From Aselliscus stoliczkanus (taxonomy: Eukaryota; Chordata; Mammalia; Chiroptera; Hipposideridae), in the NCBI GenBank assembly GCA_033961575.1, contig CM066733.1:64540921-64604920 (forward strand): DNA of 64,000 nucleotides, given 5' to 3'. Position 1 is the stretch's first letter, and each line of letters begins with the position of its first letter. A program made the translations under genes and the position numbers. This document shows positions 1 to 12,803 of this stretch, in pieces. The notes under the pieces were generated by a model, which was not told where the DNA came from, made no database searches, and saw nothing but the letters and a program-made list of their open reading frames with translations.

Positions 1-2610
1 GTCTAGGTGAGCGAGATACACTGAAGTTTAGAACTACTGGCCTACAGAGATGCCAAGGTTTCCTAGCTGCCTCTTCAGGTAATTCCTGAGAATTTTGGAT
101 AGATGGATAACTTAACGATACTAGATAAATGTGAGATTACATAAGCTTACAGAGGGGCAGGCCTTTACAAGCATGTTTCTAAAGAGAGAACAAAAGGAAA
201 AGATTGAGGACTACATAAAAATTAAAACCTCGGTGTGTCCCAAAGGAGTATAAATACAACAAGAAATTAGAGGTTACAATGGAATCATTCTAGCCAACAC
301 TGAAATTGCCCATCTGGAAAGGAACGGTTTTGATTTTTCAAGGTTATCAGTATGTTGAGATTTTCAAAATCCCTGATTATTCTCTGAGTAGGGAAGCTGT
401 TGATAAAGCAACTTCTGAGGATTCTCTGGTCAGAGACCTGGAATCACAAAGACTGTGTTTCCTAGGCCACCTCTGACAGCTACTTGAAGAGATAGCTTTT
501 GTAAGTTCTTTGATGATGTTCCCATTACTTCCTTGTGGGCAATTCACACCGCTCTGCTCTGCATTATTTTGCTCAAAAAATTATTTTACATGTTTAGAGC
601 CTCCAATATGGGACTAACCATCTGTGATGTCTACAGGCTCTTGGTGGCCACCTGCTGTAGAAGGTACCAGCTGGCAAACGGCTCAGACTGCAACTCGGGT
701 TCTCTCTGTCCTGCTATAGAAGAGGAGGACTCATTAGCTAAGCATTTTAGCCCGACCTCCCTTTTATGAGCTGGATGTGCTGCCTCTCACGTCCAAAAGA
801 TCCTGCTCAGAGGGAAGCGTGTATAATTTGAATATTTCCAGCACTGTTCCCATGTCTGGTAATGGTGACAGAGTGATGCTGAACGCTACTGTTAGAACTC
901 CTAGGGCAGAAACCAAAGGTACGATTCAGTGCCTGCCAGCAAACGCGTACAAAGTTTCCAGTCCACCCAGAGAAGATACTCAGCTCCTTGGCCTCTCACC
1001 ATTGGTGCTCTAGCCAGCTGAGTTATTCAATTACTTTGAATAACCAGATAATAAGGAATATGAAAAGGATTGGTTAGAGGCTTGACAAGGAACTAAATTT
1101 CTACCTGTTTTGTTGTTATTTTTTTTTTTTCCAAACTGGAGATTGACCAAGAGAAAATGCCATCCCCCTAAGGATGCTTGGTAGCAAGCTTACTCCTGCA
1201 CATTTCTTTTATATGCCAGAGGGTCAAGAAGAAGCTAAGAAAGGGCCAATCATCACATAATATCCTGGGTCCTGGGAGACATTCCAGGGTCCACGAATTT
1301 CACACAGGGATATATCAAACCACAAAAACCTGAAACAAGATCATGTGTTACTAGGATGTCTTTTTAATTAAGCTAATAAAATACATTCCTTATATGCTTG
1401 TTTATTTTATTGAAAGAGTTGTTTTGGAGTAATAAATATTAGGAATTCTGTGTAAAGAAAGGGAATAATCTAAAATAATTTCTCAAGGTTCTTATCCAAC
1501 CCAGAGTCCTACAGATTAACTTTCTTTTGTGTACAATTCTACAAGCAAATGTGAATGCAATAACTCAAAATCACATTTAGTAGATACAGAAGGGTTATAT
1601 AATGAAACCAGAAATAGAACGTTGAGTTTGTTCTTACATTATAATTCACCTTCCAAAAGTTTATTAAGTCACTCATGGGTTTCAAATACCACTTAATCAA
1701 TTTTGGAAGAAGTGCAAGTCATATATTCAATTGGCTTCTGTGGCATCACATTTCCAAAACATGTACTATAGATATACAGCTAGACTCATTCCACACTTTC
1801 ATTCCACAATGTCAAAAGAGCAGAGACCAAAAAAAGTGGACTTTACTATGTATCCATGAAAGTACCAGATCATATTTTTCAATATCATTTCTATAAAAGG
1901 CTCTTAAAAAGCACCATTCATTCTTTCACTATATAGAGAGGTCCTATCATGTATCAGGAAATATTCTAATATTTTACTCTTATACATTCTTTATAATTTT
2001 TTCTCTGAGTAAAAGTTCATAAAATATTTTTGGCCAAAGTTCTGAGATATCAGTTGATGTGAGATATATCAATAATAGACCCCATTTTATTTGAAGTTGA
2101 TGAGGACATGCTGGATTTGGTGAGAAAAATCCAGAGTAAAGACTAGCAATGAGGTATTTGACATGGTATGTCTCCACCTTCTGGCCATAAAGCAAAAATG
2201 CATACGTGAGAAGGAGTGGGCCACTTCTGCAAACAGACCATCCCCTACAATCAGTATTCAAATATTTCCTGAATCTCGGTGAGACTCATCAGAATGGCCT
2301 GTAGGAAATGCGATTCTTTTATTTGGTAAAAAGAGAATCCCATCTTTTAGAACAAATCTTTGAACAATTCAAAAGCACATTAATTAATAATGTTGTTTGG
2401 GGAAAAAAAATTCAATGTTCACAAGGCTGATATGAGTCTAAGCTATTTGTCAACTTGTGGTTTTCAAAGCCCTTCGACATCCATGATGTTGGTTTCCATA
2501 TAAAAACCAAAAGATGGCTGATGGTGTAGGAAGCCAAGAGCAGGCGGGAGCCCACAGGCTTTGGACTTCAGTGGGGTTAAGTTTGTATACCAGCAAACCA
2601 TATCTTAGCA
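1..2610. other. Intronic stretch, no gene recognised
   Basis: AT-rich sequence with short chance ORFs only. A T-run lies near 1120-1130. The segment around 1915-1980 has a weak L2 look. No exon with splice sites and recognisable protein was found. Confidence 0.6.
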
Positions 2611-2619
2611 TTAACTTGG

Positions 2620-3155
2620 AACAAATACCTTAACCCTTTGAAAACTCACTTCAAACATCAAACAGTGAGAAGAACCTCCCAAGAAGGTTCCTGGGAAGAT
2701 GCCACAAAATAACCTATTTAAAAGTGCATAGAGTCCATGGAGAGATGAATGGATAAATAGGATGTCGTATATACATACAATGAAATACCATGCGGTCTTA
2801 AAAAGGAAGGAAATTCTGACAAATGCTACAACATGGATGAGTCTTGAGGACATTATGCTAAATGAAATTAGCCAGACACAAAGGACAAATACTGTATGAT
2901 TCCACTAATATGAGGTCCTTAGAGCCCTCAAACTCAGAGAGAGATACTAGAATAGAGGTTACCAGGGGTGGAAGGGAGGGAGGGTGTGGGGTTAGTTTTA
3001 ATGGACATGGAGTTTCAGTTTGGGAAGATGAAAAAATTCTGAAGCTGGATAGTGTTAATGGTTGTGCAATAATGTAAATGCCACTGAAAAGTACACTTAA
3101 AATGGTTAAAATGGTAACTTTTATGTTATGCATATTTTACCACAGTTCAAAACAG
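2620..3155 (+). repeat. Old L1 3' end
   Basis: It contains the typical L1 3' terminal phrases 'gatgaatggataaa', 'acaacatggatgagtcttga', 'attagccagacacaaagga' and the terminal 'cacttaaaatggttaaaatg'. Orientation is plus. The short ORFs on both strands here are shadows of this repeat. Confidence 0.8.
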
Positions 3156-3159
3156 AGAT

Positions 3160-4225
3160 ACCTGGTCCATGGTAAGTGTCAGGCGAGCAGGAGCTCCTAG
3201 GAGCTAGAACAACTCTCATTCTCTGCTACTATTGCCATTGGTCATTTAACAAATACTGAGACAAAGGGTGGGATTTTCAATGATGGGCCTGATGGCTACC
3301 CTCTGGGGCAAAGCTGTCACCAGGACTAACTGAGGGTGTGTATTTCAATGGGAATTTTTAATGTTTAGGAACAGTCCAACAACTTACACCATGGTGTAGG
3401 TAGGATAGGATGTCTAAGAAAACAGGGCTCATGCCAACTAAAGGCAAATTTTAAAATTTCTAATGAATTTGAAAAGAATGGCTTCCATTGCTTGTTACAG
3501 CTTTGCTTTAGGTGAGAGAGATTTATAATGTAATAGACCATCTCCAGCAATGAGATTCTAACCCATATAATGAAGCATGATATCATTCTATTATCTGTTT
3601 GGCTGGCATCTACCTCTACCATATATAAACTCAGGTTTTCAAATGACAAAGTCATCAGCTGAGACTAGGATATGGCTCACCCTCTGGTGTAATTAGAGTC
3701 CTACAAGTCTCACTTAGTCCTAGAGTTAGTATTAAAATATTTTTAAATACAGTAGTAAACCAGACTAGGTTTCATGAAGAGACCCGGTCCCTGAGTAGAT
3801 TTTGAGCATCCTGGTTGGTGTGTCAGGAACGTCTTGAATCTGCAATGTTCTCTGCAAAGACTAGGGATAGCGGGGATGGACTGGAAGGTGGCGGAAAAGA
3901 GTGGAGGGAAGTATATCTGCAGCATTTACTCCAGGGGACTAAACCATGCCCTCAGTATAGAATTAACAGGGTTTGAATGGGATATTCAGTAAAGTCCTTT
4001 ACTCACGTGAAGATGCCCAATAACATCATCGAAGGATTCTAAAGTTCTACATAGAATAAGTAAAAATCTCAGCAGGCCTCAATTAGTGATGTAACAGCCA
4101 CCCCAAACAAACAACATTCAGAAGAGTTTCTTTTAATTTGTTCATCCATGGATCACGTTGTCTGTTAAAGAATTCTTAGTGACCTTTTAATATTTAAATA
4201 AAAGTATCAAATAACTGTTCTTTCT
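3160..4225. other. Intronic stretch without recognised gene
   Basis: Single-copy-looking AT-rich sequence. No repeat family or exon was recognised with confidence. Confidence 0.5.
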
Positions 4226-4435
4226 TATTTTAATTTTGGCTACTATTTATCAAACACTTATTCTGTGTACTTTTCCTGCATGCGAACTCTCCTGATACTT
4301 GACATATGAAGGACCAAGGGTCAGTAATATTAAGGAACATTTGCAGGGCCACACAGTTACTAAGTGACAGAGCTGGGTTTTCAACCCAAGTCTGCCTGCC
4401 TCCAAAGCCTGTGTAATTATCAACTGGATCTGCCC
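4225..4435 (-). repeat. MIR element
   Basis: Reverse-complement MIR pattern: 'tatttatcaaacacttattc' at the start, then 'ccacacagttactaagtgac' and 'gagctgggttttcaacccaa'. Confidence 0.7.
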
Positions 4436-4844
4436 TCATTCTTCAGTTTAGAAGTCAACTCATTCCCTACTATTCAAAAGATACATGGATAGAAGCTAAG
4501 TGGAAACTTGGCTTTCCTCACTACATTTAATTCCAGAAAGCAGAGACAGAGTCCTCTTGCTCTCTGCAGCTGGCTTAGGAACTGACACTACAGAAATGTT
4601 GGTGGAATCGATTGATTAATCAATGGGGTCCACATAGCTAAATGAAAAGTTTGCTGCAAGGAAGTAGGGATTAATGCGGGTCACGAACAGCCACCTCCAT
4701 AATTAATGAAATAAAACTACCTTGGGTGTATTTTTGTGTTGGAAAAATATTACACAGATGCCCTTACTCAGAGACAAAGTGCTCGAAAACTTGGCAGTGG
4801 GTGGGAGACCTGAAGGAAAGGAAGCAACTGGGCAGGATGGGAAA

Positions 4845-4925
4845 GCCGCAGCAGTAGCCCTGGTGCCTAGCACAGTGCCTGGCACATGCTGAGGGTGCAG
4901 TGAATACACTGAATGACTCAATCAA
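4845..4925 (+). repeat. L2 3' end fragment
   Basis: L2-type terminus with 'cacagtgcctggcacatgct' followed by a short 'gaatgact' end. Confidence 0.55.
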
Positions 4926-4929
4926 GCTG

Positions 4930-5635
4930 GGAACAATGGCTGGGCTGCCCTTAAGAAGTCCATAAGGGCACAGGAAGCAGCAGATCATCATAGGGGCCCC
5001 CATTCCTCCTGTAGAACATGAGCATCTCCCTCAATATCCTAGAAGAGGCACAGATTAGATAAGTTCTGCTCAGGTGCCTGCACCTGGGATTGGTAGACTA
5101 GGTGGTGGGAAGATGAGGGAGGGTGGTGAGTTCCTGCTTGTTTCTGGATTATCAATGACGTGTGAGGCAATAGCATCGTCTGAGATGGGGTTTGGAGGAA
5201 AGATGAAAAAGTGTGAAACATTTTAGAGAGTGAAAAAGTGGAGAGCTACAGTGGAAACACCAGTTGTCTAAGGAGTGTCCAATTGTGGTTTCTTGTGTGG
5301 AATGTAAAGTGGAAACAATCACCCCGTTGTGTACTTTTCTCCAGCTACTGTTCAGGGGCAGACTCCTGAATTGAGTTAAGCTAAGGTGAAGCCTCTCCCA
5401 ATAGAGTATAATAAGACACCCAGAATAATAAGGGTGCTCTAAAGGAGGCTATTCTGGTAAGCTATAACGCTTCAGTTGGTAAGTAAGGAAGGAAGGTCAT
5501 GAAAAGGGATGGACTGGAGCACTCAAGAATTCCTAGAATGGAAATATGTGAGTAGATAAAGGATAATAAAAAGTGGGATGCTTGGAATAAAAATTTTCCA
5601 AAGATACCTATCACAAAGAATGACTTGCTTTATCA
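4930..5635. other. Intronic stretch without recognised gene
   Basis: No exon or confident repeat seen; only short chance ORFs. Confidence 0.5.
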
Positions 5636-5639
5636 CCTC

Positions 5640-5850
5640 TTCCTAGAGCAGGCCCAGTTCTAAACCCTATGAGACGGAACTTGGCTTCTCTGCTTACTTT
5701 CTGTATGTCCTTGGGCAACTCATGTAACATCTCTGCGCTCTTATCTATAACACAGAGATAGTTATATCTTCCTATTGCTATGAAGGTTAGAGATAACATA
5801 TGCGAAGCACTTCATATGTGGCAGGGGCTCAATCTTGGTGGCTATTTATA
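5640..5850 (+). repeat. MIR element
   Basis: Sense MIR: 'gtccttgggcaactcatgta', then a region ending near 'gcaggggctcaat'. Confidence 0.65.
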
Positions 5851-5854
5851 AGTA

Positions 5855-7010
5855 TTTCTATTATAGTACATAGACTGGTGGTTGTCCCTACATTATGTGA
5901 CCACAGATTGCTATTCTCTTATAACTCACCTTCCTGATTTTTTGCTGCCTTTTAATCTTTTCCTGTCAAACTTGTAACTGTCATTCTCTGTGGCTCTCAT
6001 TGCTACTGCACACAGAATAACACTGAGGACCTGGAAACCAGATCCTGAGCACCTATAAATGCAGGCAACAGGAGATGGGACCCTTAGAGGGGTCAAGCTT
6101 GTGTACAGACTTTGCAATGCTTCTTTCCTTATTCAGAGGTCTATTTTAAGAACTTCTGGCCCTCCGCTGTTGTGCCAGGTACTTGAGTTTTGGCTTTGGC
6201 AAGAGTTATTATTGTTGTTTTCCACTCATCTGCCATTGAAAGCAGGATATTATACAGCTATGAGGGGAGAAAAAATAAGGAAGTGCCTATACATTTTGGG
6301 GTATATTTGATGCCATCTATATTAAAATAGACGAGAAAAAATGAATACTATAATGCAGAAATAAAATGACAGTATAGTGTTCTATGACCTTGCTGGCCAA
6401 AATGCCTCTCATTTAGGTTCCCTGTCAGGTGCCCCTATGGTTATTCTTATATTATCAATGGCAACTTAAGTGCTCATAAAATGGGAATGCAACTTAGGTT
6501 ACTTCTAGTCCATTTCCAACTCTTCTCCACTCCTAACTGATACTACAATTTATTCCCTTAATTTAAATTTAGCCTACACAGTTATCAAGAGGAGTTGATA
6601 AAGTTATCCATTCTACTGAACTTTGCAATTTCTTTTCAAATTTCTAATTAACACAGAGCAAAATGAGCCAAGAATAAACCATGAAGCAATCTCTTAATTT
6701 TGTGTTCTTAGGCTTATTCTTAATCCCTTTTCTTCCTATTAAAAATGATTCTTTAACCAAAATTGTTGCTCTAATAAGATGCAATGAATAAACTGGATAG
6801 TATTAAAGATTTCACTTCAACTAAAGAAAAGCACTTTCACTAATACCAGCACAATATGTAAGTACAAAAAGAAAAACAAAAACTTAAAAACAACTTTTCC
6901 CCTGGAGGAGAGAGACAGCACTTGTCAAAGGTTCTCAGAGACAAAGTGAATGAAAATAATACCAGAGCTGAAGTATGTGCCATTTAAAGAACCGATTACA
7001 TAAATTCCCA
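5855..7010. other. Intronic stretch without recognised gene
   Basis: AT-rich sequence with only short chance ORFs. No repeat family was identified with confidence. Confidence 0.5.
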
Positions 7011-7014
7011 ATCA

Positions 7015-7990
7015 AAAGACCGAATGGATAAGAAAAGAAGACCCTTACATATGCTGCCTATAAGAGACACACTTCAGAATGAAAGACACACATAGATTGA
7101 AAGTAAAGTCTACGGATAAAGATATTTCATGAAAATGGAAAAAGAAAAAAAGAAGAAGCTGGGGTAGTAACACTTATGCCAGACAAAACAGACTTTAAAA
7201 CAAAGGCTATAACAAGAGACAAAGAAGGACGCAGTAATTCCACTTTTCGGTAGTTATCCGAAGAAATCCCAAACAGTAATTTGAACGGACACATACATCT
7301 ATATGTTCACTGCAGCATTATTTACAATGACCGAGATACAGAAGCAACCAAAATGTCTACCAATAGGTGAATGGATAATGAAGAAATGGTACATATATAT
7401 AATAGAACATTACTGAGTCATAAAAAAGAATGAAATCTTGCCATCTGCAGCAACATGGTGGACCTAGAGGGTTTTATGCTGAGTGAAATAAGTCAGACAA
7501 AGACACAAACCATGATTTCACTTATATGTGGAATATAAAAAAGATGAAAAAGAAGCGCTGGCCGGCCAGGTGATGCAGTGGTTAAGCGCTGGCTTGGGAA
7601 GCCAGCGGCCCCGGTTCGGGTTCCACATGTGAGGGCCAGTGACACTGCCCTCAAAAAAAAAAAAAAAGAAAAGAAAAAGAAGCGCACAAACAAAACAGAA
7701 ACTCATAGATCCAGGGAACATTCTGAAGGTTGCCAGCTGGGAGAGGGTTGGGGGAATGGGTGAAGGGGCAGAAAGTATTAAGAAGTACAAATTGTTAGTT
7801 ACAAAATAGTCATGGGATGTGAAGTATAGTATATACAGTCAATAATATTTGAATAACTGTCTATGGTGTCAAGTGAGTACTAGGTTTATTGGGGTTTATA
7901 TAGCTTCATGAGTTATATAAATGTTTAATCACTATGTTGTACACCTGAAATGAATATAATACTATGTCAAATGTAAGTGAAAATTTTTTG
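7015..7990 (+). repeat. Internally deleted L1 relic: endonuclease-region fragment joined to 3' end
   Basis: 7015-7235 reads as decayed L1 ORF2 endonuclease-region sequence ('atgctgcctataagagacac', 'ccagacaaaacagactttaa'), with frameshifts. It passes near 7236 into the L1 3' end ('ttcactgcagcattatttac', 'gtgaaataagtcagacaaag'). The tail continues after a SINE and ends near 'ttgtacacctgaaatgaata'. Several kilobases of ORF2 are missing. Not coding. Confidence 0.75.
7559..7672 (+). mobile_element. Short tRNA-derived SINE inserted in the L1 relic
   Basis: The tRNA-like head has A-box-like and B-box-like motifs (ggttcgggttcc), 'gagggccagtgacactgccc' and a poly(A) tail. A perfect 13-bp target-site duplication GAAAAAGAAGCGC lies at 7546-7558 and 7673-7685. 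The anticodon-arm remnant gctggc-ttgggaa-gccagc is intact. Confidence 0.9.
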
Positions 7991-7999
7991 AAAAATCAT

Positions 8000-8143
8000 T
8001 TTTTTTTTTAGCTGAGCCATCCTGCTACCTGTTGGCAGCTCAGCAGCTGCTCAGCTCGGGCTGGGCATCGAACTGCTGTTGCTCAGAGCTCAGCTCGCAC
8101 TCTTGAGTGAGCTCTTAACCACCTGAGCCACTTGGCCAGCCCT
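8000..8143 (-). mobile_element. Second-type tRNA-derived SINE, antisense
   Basis: On the minus strand it reads agggctggccaagtggctca ... gagctctgagcaacag ... ggatggctcagct plus poly(A). It is the same family as 49274-49417. Flanked by a duplication close to AAAAATCATT (about 7991 and 8146). It lies at the 3' end of the L1 relic. Confidence 0.85.
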
Positions 8144-8471
8144 AAAAAATCATTTAAAAAAAAACCAGATTATATCTTGGAAACATGATAATAACTAGTG
8201 AGTAACTATATTATGCTAATTAAGTTAGAAAATATGGGCAGTTCTATTGAAAGTAGACTTCTGAAGATATTTAGATTTTAAGATTGTTTAGAAAATTCCC
8301 TCTGGTTCTGTAGGGCAGTTAAGAGTCCTCTTCTGACTTATGGTTTAGCTTAAGTGGAAGGTACCAAAGGAAATCATTAAAATGGAATAACATTGTGAGT
8401 GCAATTTTATATATGAGTCTTTTTTCCCTAAACTTTGGGGTTACAAAAACCTTTTAAGAGCATATGATCTT

Positions 8472-8556
8472 GGGCCGGCGAGTGGCGCAGTGGTTAAGCG
8501 CTGGCTTGGGAAGCCAGCAGCCCCGGTTCGGTCCCACATGTGAGGGCCAGTGACAC

Positions 8557-8594
<38 letters not shown>
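8472..8594 (+). mobile_element. Short tRNA-derived SINE
   Basis: Head gggccggcgagtggcgcag, B-box-like ggttcggtccc and a long A-tail. Target-site duplication AGCATATGATCTT at 8459-8471 versus AGCATAGGATCTT at 8595-8607 (one mismatch). Confidence 0.9.
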
Positions 8595-8609
8595 AGCATA
8601 GGATCTTAA

Positions 8610-9125
8610 GAAATACCTACGATTTCCTGTGGGTCAATGGGTCTTTCAGGTCAGGGTTGACACCAGCGATGAGCACTGAATGCATTTTCTCTTTGCCACC
8701 TGCTGAGGATGCTAACTTGTGGAAGTGCTGAGAAATGAAGTCTCTGTGGTTACAGAGCAGAGCACACAGTTCTGAAGGACTTCTGCCCACCATACTGAGC
8801 AGATCAACCCCTGGCAGAGTGACAGGGAGGTTTCCCTGAATGAGAGAAGTGCTGCTATCTGATATCATTGGTGATTGGAGTCAGGAATGGGACCGAGAAA
8901 AAACTCGGTGACCAATTCTAGAACTTCACCACCACCACCACCACCACCACCAGTTTGATTCTGATAACAAGACCATGAGGCTGGCTACTAAGCCCTCTGA
9001 ATGAGTAATTAAGTGCTTGTTTAGATTTAAAAACACCCAGAGATATTAAAGGGTAGCAAGGTAGTAGGGGTAATCTGTAAATCTGTGGAGACCCTGAACA
9101 TGGTTAGATTAGATACCAGTAGGTT
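8610..9125. other. Intronic stretch with an ACC microsatellite
   Basis: No gene recognised. It contains a trinucleotide run (cac/acc) at about 8926-8952. Confidence 0.6.
8926..8952. repeat. (CAC)n microsatellite
   Basis: About nine perfect trinucleotide units. Confidence 0.95.
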
Positions 9126-9129
9126 GAAG

Positions 9130-10230
9130 TGCTTTTCCATCCTAATATATTTATTAAGTGTCCATCTTGCATAGTGCCCTATGCTGGCATCATGAATTAT
9201 ACAAAAATTAATAAGGCACACTGGCTGCCATTAATATAAATGGGAGATAAACAAATGGCAAAACTACAAAGAGCTTGTAGAGTCTGGTAAGTCCTGGAAG
9301 TTTCCAGACAAATGGCTATAGGAGTGCAAAGGCAGGAAAGGTTACTCACAATTAGGGAAGTAAGAGAGACTTCCAAGAAGCTGGATCATTTGAACTGGTT
9401 TTGAAAAAATGGCCACATTTTCATTAGTAGAGATGAAGGAGAAGGTGAATGATGAAAGTAAGCGCACCATGATGGCTAAGTGAAGGGGGTGTACTCAGGG
9501 ATCATCAATTCTCAAATGTGGCTGGATTGTAAGAGAGTCACAGGGCTCTACAGTGATATGTAGGCCTGGAAAAGTAGTTTGGGGTCAGACCACGTACATC
9601 TTTGATTACTGAGACAAGGAGCTTGAGCTTATTCCGTAGAAACGTTTTGGAGCAGCAGAGTGATCCAACCAGGACTATTGTTAGGAAGGTGACCCTGGCA
9701 ATCCTATGGAAGATAGAGACAGGATGCCCAGAGACTACCCACATGAGAGGTGCCAAAGAAACAGGGGCAAGACCAGGGTACTGGTTATGGGAATAGCTTG
9801 AAAGGTACAGAATCAAGATGCTTAAAATAGACAGGGTGGTAAAGGAAAACAGAACCAAATGTGTCTCTAGGACCTCTACCATGATTACCTTGCATGACTA
9901 TGACATCATTAATCAGGTTAGAAGGGGGAGCAGAAGAGGGAGCAGAAATGAAGCTGTACAGCAAGGGATACAGATAACTTCACCTGTGGGCCCGTGAGCT
10001 TTCACGCAATAATGATATATGAGGGTAAAGAGATTCAGGAGATACACCAGGCTGAGGTGAACTGAGAGCATCTACACAGACAAGCTAGTGGGGATGACGC
10101 TGAGAGAGAGGAAAGAGCTTCAAGGATGTTGATATTCAAGTGCTACCCAAAGGAAGAGGACCCAGCAAAGAAAACTAAAAAGGAATGGCAAAGAAAGGTT
10201 AGGAGAACAAGTGCCTGGCACATAGGTGGC
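9130..10230 (-). repeat. Long L2 LINE relic, antisense
   Basis: It opens with 'tatttattaagtgtccatct' (reverse complement of the L2 3' end). It continues through the diagnostic antisense L2 body ('gtggctggattgtaagagag', 'gagcagcagagtgatccaac' with near variants) and ends near an A-run at 10240. ORFs in both directions here are shadows. Confidence 0.7.
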
Positions 10231-10239
10231 ACCCAATGA

Positions 10240-11635
10240 CTAAAAAAAAAAAAAAAAGAACTAATAAACCAGGGTAGTTCTCAGTCATAGATACTTTAAA
10301 AAGGAGAGCATTTCAAAAACAAAAGAACAGCTCCATATTTTTAAAGGACGAATTCTTTTGTATGTGAATTAAATCTAAATAAAGCTTATATCAAAAAAAT
10401 AAAGTGGTAATCAATTGCATAAGATGATGTAGAGAAATAATAGACTGAGGGCTGAGAAGAGGCTTGTGGAGTTGACAATTTAAGGTACCAATAACATGTA
10501 AAAGAGCAATTCCAGTAGAGAAGAAATGGCAGAAATCCAAATGTTAGAAGCAAAGAAGGAGGTTGAAAAGTGGAAAGATCTAGTATTGTATCTTTTTCTC
10601 AATAAGTCCAACATCTTTTAATGTGTCATTGTAAAGCATGTGGAAAATGTAGAGAGATTTACCAAAAAAGGACAAAATGAAAATCATCCGGTTTTCTATA
10701 ACACTGATACAACAATGGTTAGTGTTGCAGTAGATTTAATTCAATAATTTCTGTGCTTATTACTTATAGAATTGGGATCATGCAAAACCTTCAGTTTTAT
10801 ATACTGAATTTTTTTAAATTCAATCTTATGGCATTTACCATTGCATAGATGTGCTATCATTTTAAAACCAATCAGCAATTGTTGATCATTTCCCCTTTAT
10901 TTATTTAGCTATTTTCATTGTAATCTATGCACTTTTCCCAAAATCTTTATCATACACTTTTACTATTTCTTTAGAATTGCTGGTCAATGGGTATTGTTAT
11001 GACTCTGCTTGTATTATCAAATGGTTTTACAGAAAGATTGTACCAATTTGCAAGACTTCACTGCATGTTCTCCCTTACTGAGTATTATCATTTTCTTTTC
11101 ATCCATTTTGCCTAGTTGAGAGATTAAAGAAAAAAAAAAAAAAGGTTACCTCACAGTTGGTTAATTTGCATATCTTAACCCAAAGAGCTCTTAAATAAGA
11201 TTTCTCCTTTAAGATCTGTGATTTGTTTCTAAGACTCCTGATTAAAAAGGCAATAGAGAGAAAAATGAATCGATGAACAAAGACTATGAAAATGAACTCA
11301 GTTTACAATTTAGTTCTATAAAACCAACATATCAATTTGGACAAAGAGAAAGAAGACGCTCATTTACGACAACCAAGTACCACAGGAAAGGGCACTCTCT
11401 CCCATTCAGTTGCATTAATCCTTCTGGCCATTTTCTGAAGTGTGTCCTTCCCCAAACGATTACAGGAGGTGGGGTACACTACTGATGCACCCATTTTTTC
11501 GGATTTCTTATGTACGTCTCATTGACATAATCCAACATAACCAATTTCACTTAGGGTAGTGTATATCAGAAAAACAAGCTCAAACTCTTTCCTAAGGATC
11601 TGTGTTCAAGGTCCAATGACCTGGAATAAGAATAA
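10240..11635. other. AT-rich intronic stretch, possible old L1/HAL1-like relic
   Basis: About 10600-11150 resembles the old LINE 3' UTR type that contains 'atgtgctatcattttaaaac' and 'gaattgctggtcaatgggta'. The family call is uncertain. No exon seen. Confidence 0.35.
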
Positions 11636-11639
11636 AGCT

Positions 11640-11815
11640 GCCATGTCCTATGAGCCAGGTGATTTGCATACACAGTTAACTCTTACAACACTTACTGGAG
11701 GAAACCATCAGACCCATTTCACTGATGAGAAAACAGAAGCGCAGAGATTTTTGCTGTACCCCATGCCACACAACTGTTAAATGAATGATCTGAAACTCGC
11801 ATCCAGTTCCCGCTT
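11640..11815 (-). repeat. MIR element
   Basis: Antisense MIR: 'tttcactgatgagaaaacag' and 'gcagagatttttgctgtacc' match the reverse-complement MIR core. Confidence 0.55.
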
Positions 11816-11819
11816 TGTA

Positions 11820-12685
11820 TGTCATTTGATATTAATAATCTGTCAGACAATTTGTTACCATTATCCTTATTAGAAATTTAAGAAAGGAAAAGTATGATAA
11901 TAGAGCAATTTAGTAGTATCTCAACAGAATATCTTAAATGCTATAACTGAAGTTGATTATTGTGAGACCAGAGAAAAATAACTTGAGTTTTTAAAGCAAA
12001 CACTTCAAGCATCCCGATCTCTGACTTCCCAATGATTCTTCCACTTCATTGAACCCTCCAATCATTGCAGCTCCCACTCTTCTACTCTCCAGAATCAAAG
12101 TAATGCCATGACCTCAATTCCTTCCATAAATTGGATTCTATGCCCCACCATTATAATCAGAGCTTTACCGACACCCTTAATTACTGCATAGCTCTCTGTC
12201 TCCATCCTTCTCACCTGACCAGCCTTGGGCTCCCCAGTCAGCTGTCTCCTCTGCACCAGAGCCCTGGCAACTCAGAATTACTAGCAAAAATGATTTAAAA
12301 AAAAAACAAAAACAAAAAAACAAAAAACCTCTGCCATTTACTCTCACTTTAACATTCGTAACCAAAAATGCCAAATGGCCACTTACTATTGCCCAGCAAT
12401 TCTAAATACACTTCCTTAGAATATTTATTTTTCTCCCACTCCAGGATGATTACGTCACCTCTCAAATACACAACAGCCTTCCCCAACTCATAGGATGATG
12501 AGCCTGCCTCATTCGACATGGAGAATATAGAAAGCAGCGGTCATACAGGAACGGGCTCACCATCACACTCCCATAATAACTGCCCGTATCTGCATCCCAC
12601 CGTGGCTTTCCCAGCGGTCACACCGGATGAGGTAGCCCTGCTCCTACCAAGACAAGTCCTACATGGTGCTTTTGATCCCAGCTTT
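11820..12685. other. Intronic stretch without recognised gene
   Basis: C/T-rich segments and an A-rich run near 12297-12327. Parts of 12000-12480 may be L2, but this is not firm. Confidence 0.45.
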
Positions 12686-12689
12686 TCCA

Positions 12690-12800
12690 TGGCTGGAGTT
12701 CTCTCATGCTTCAGCACTCAACTCAAATATCACCCTCTCAGAGAATATCCCCTACCCATCCAAACTAAACACCCAGCCACTTTCTAGTGTTCCATTCTCT
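12690..12800 (+). repeat. L2-like fragment
   Basis: 'cactcaactcaaatatcacc' is a common L2 3' body phrase. Confidence 0.5.
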
Positions 12801-12803
12801 AAC

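Noticed and set aside
7559..7672. A functional tRNA gene in the SINE heads
   Set aside because: Short target duplications, A-tails and many copies show SINEs. The acceptor stem does not close as in a true tRNA.
8926..8952. CRISPR-like or minisatellite array
   Set aside because: A simple trinucleotide microsatellite. No spaced repeats of CRISPR type exist anywhere in the window.
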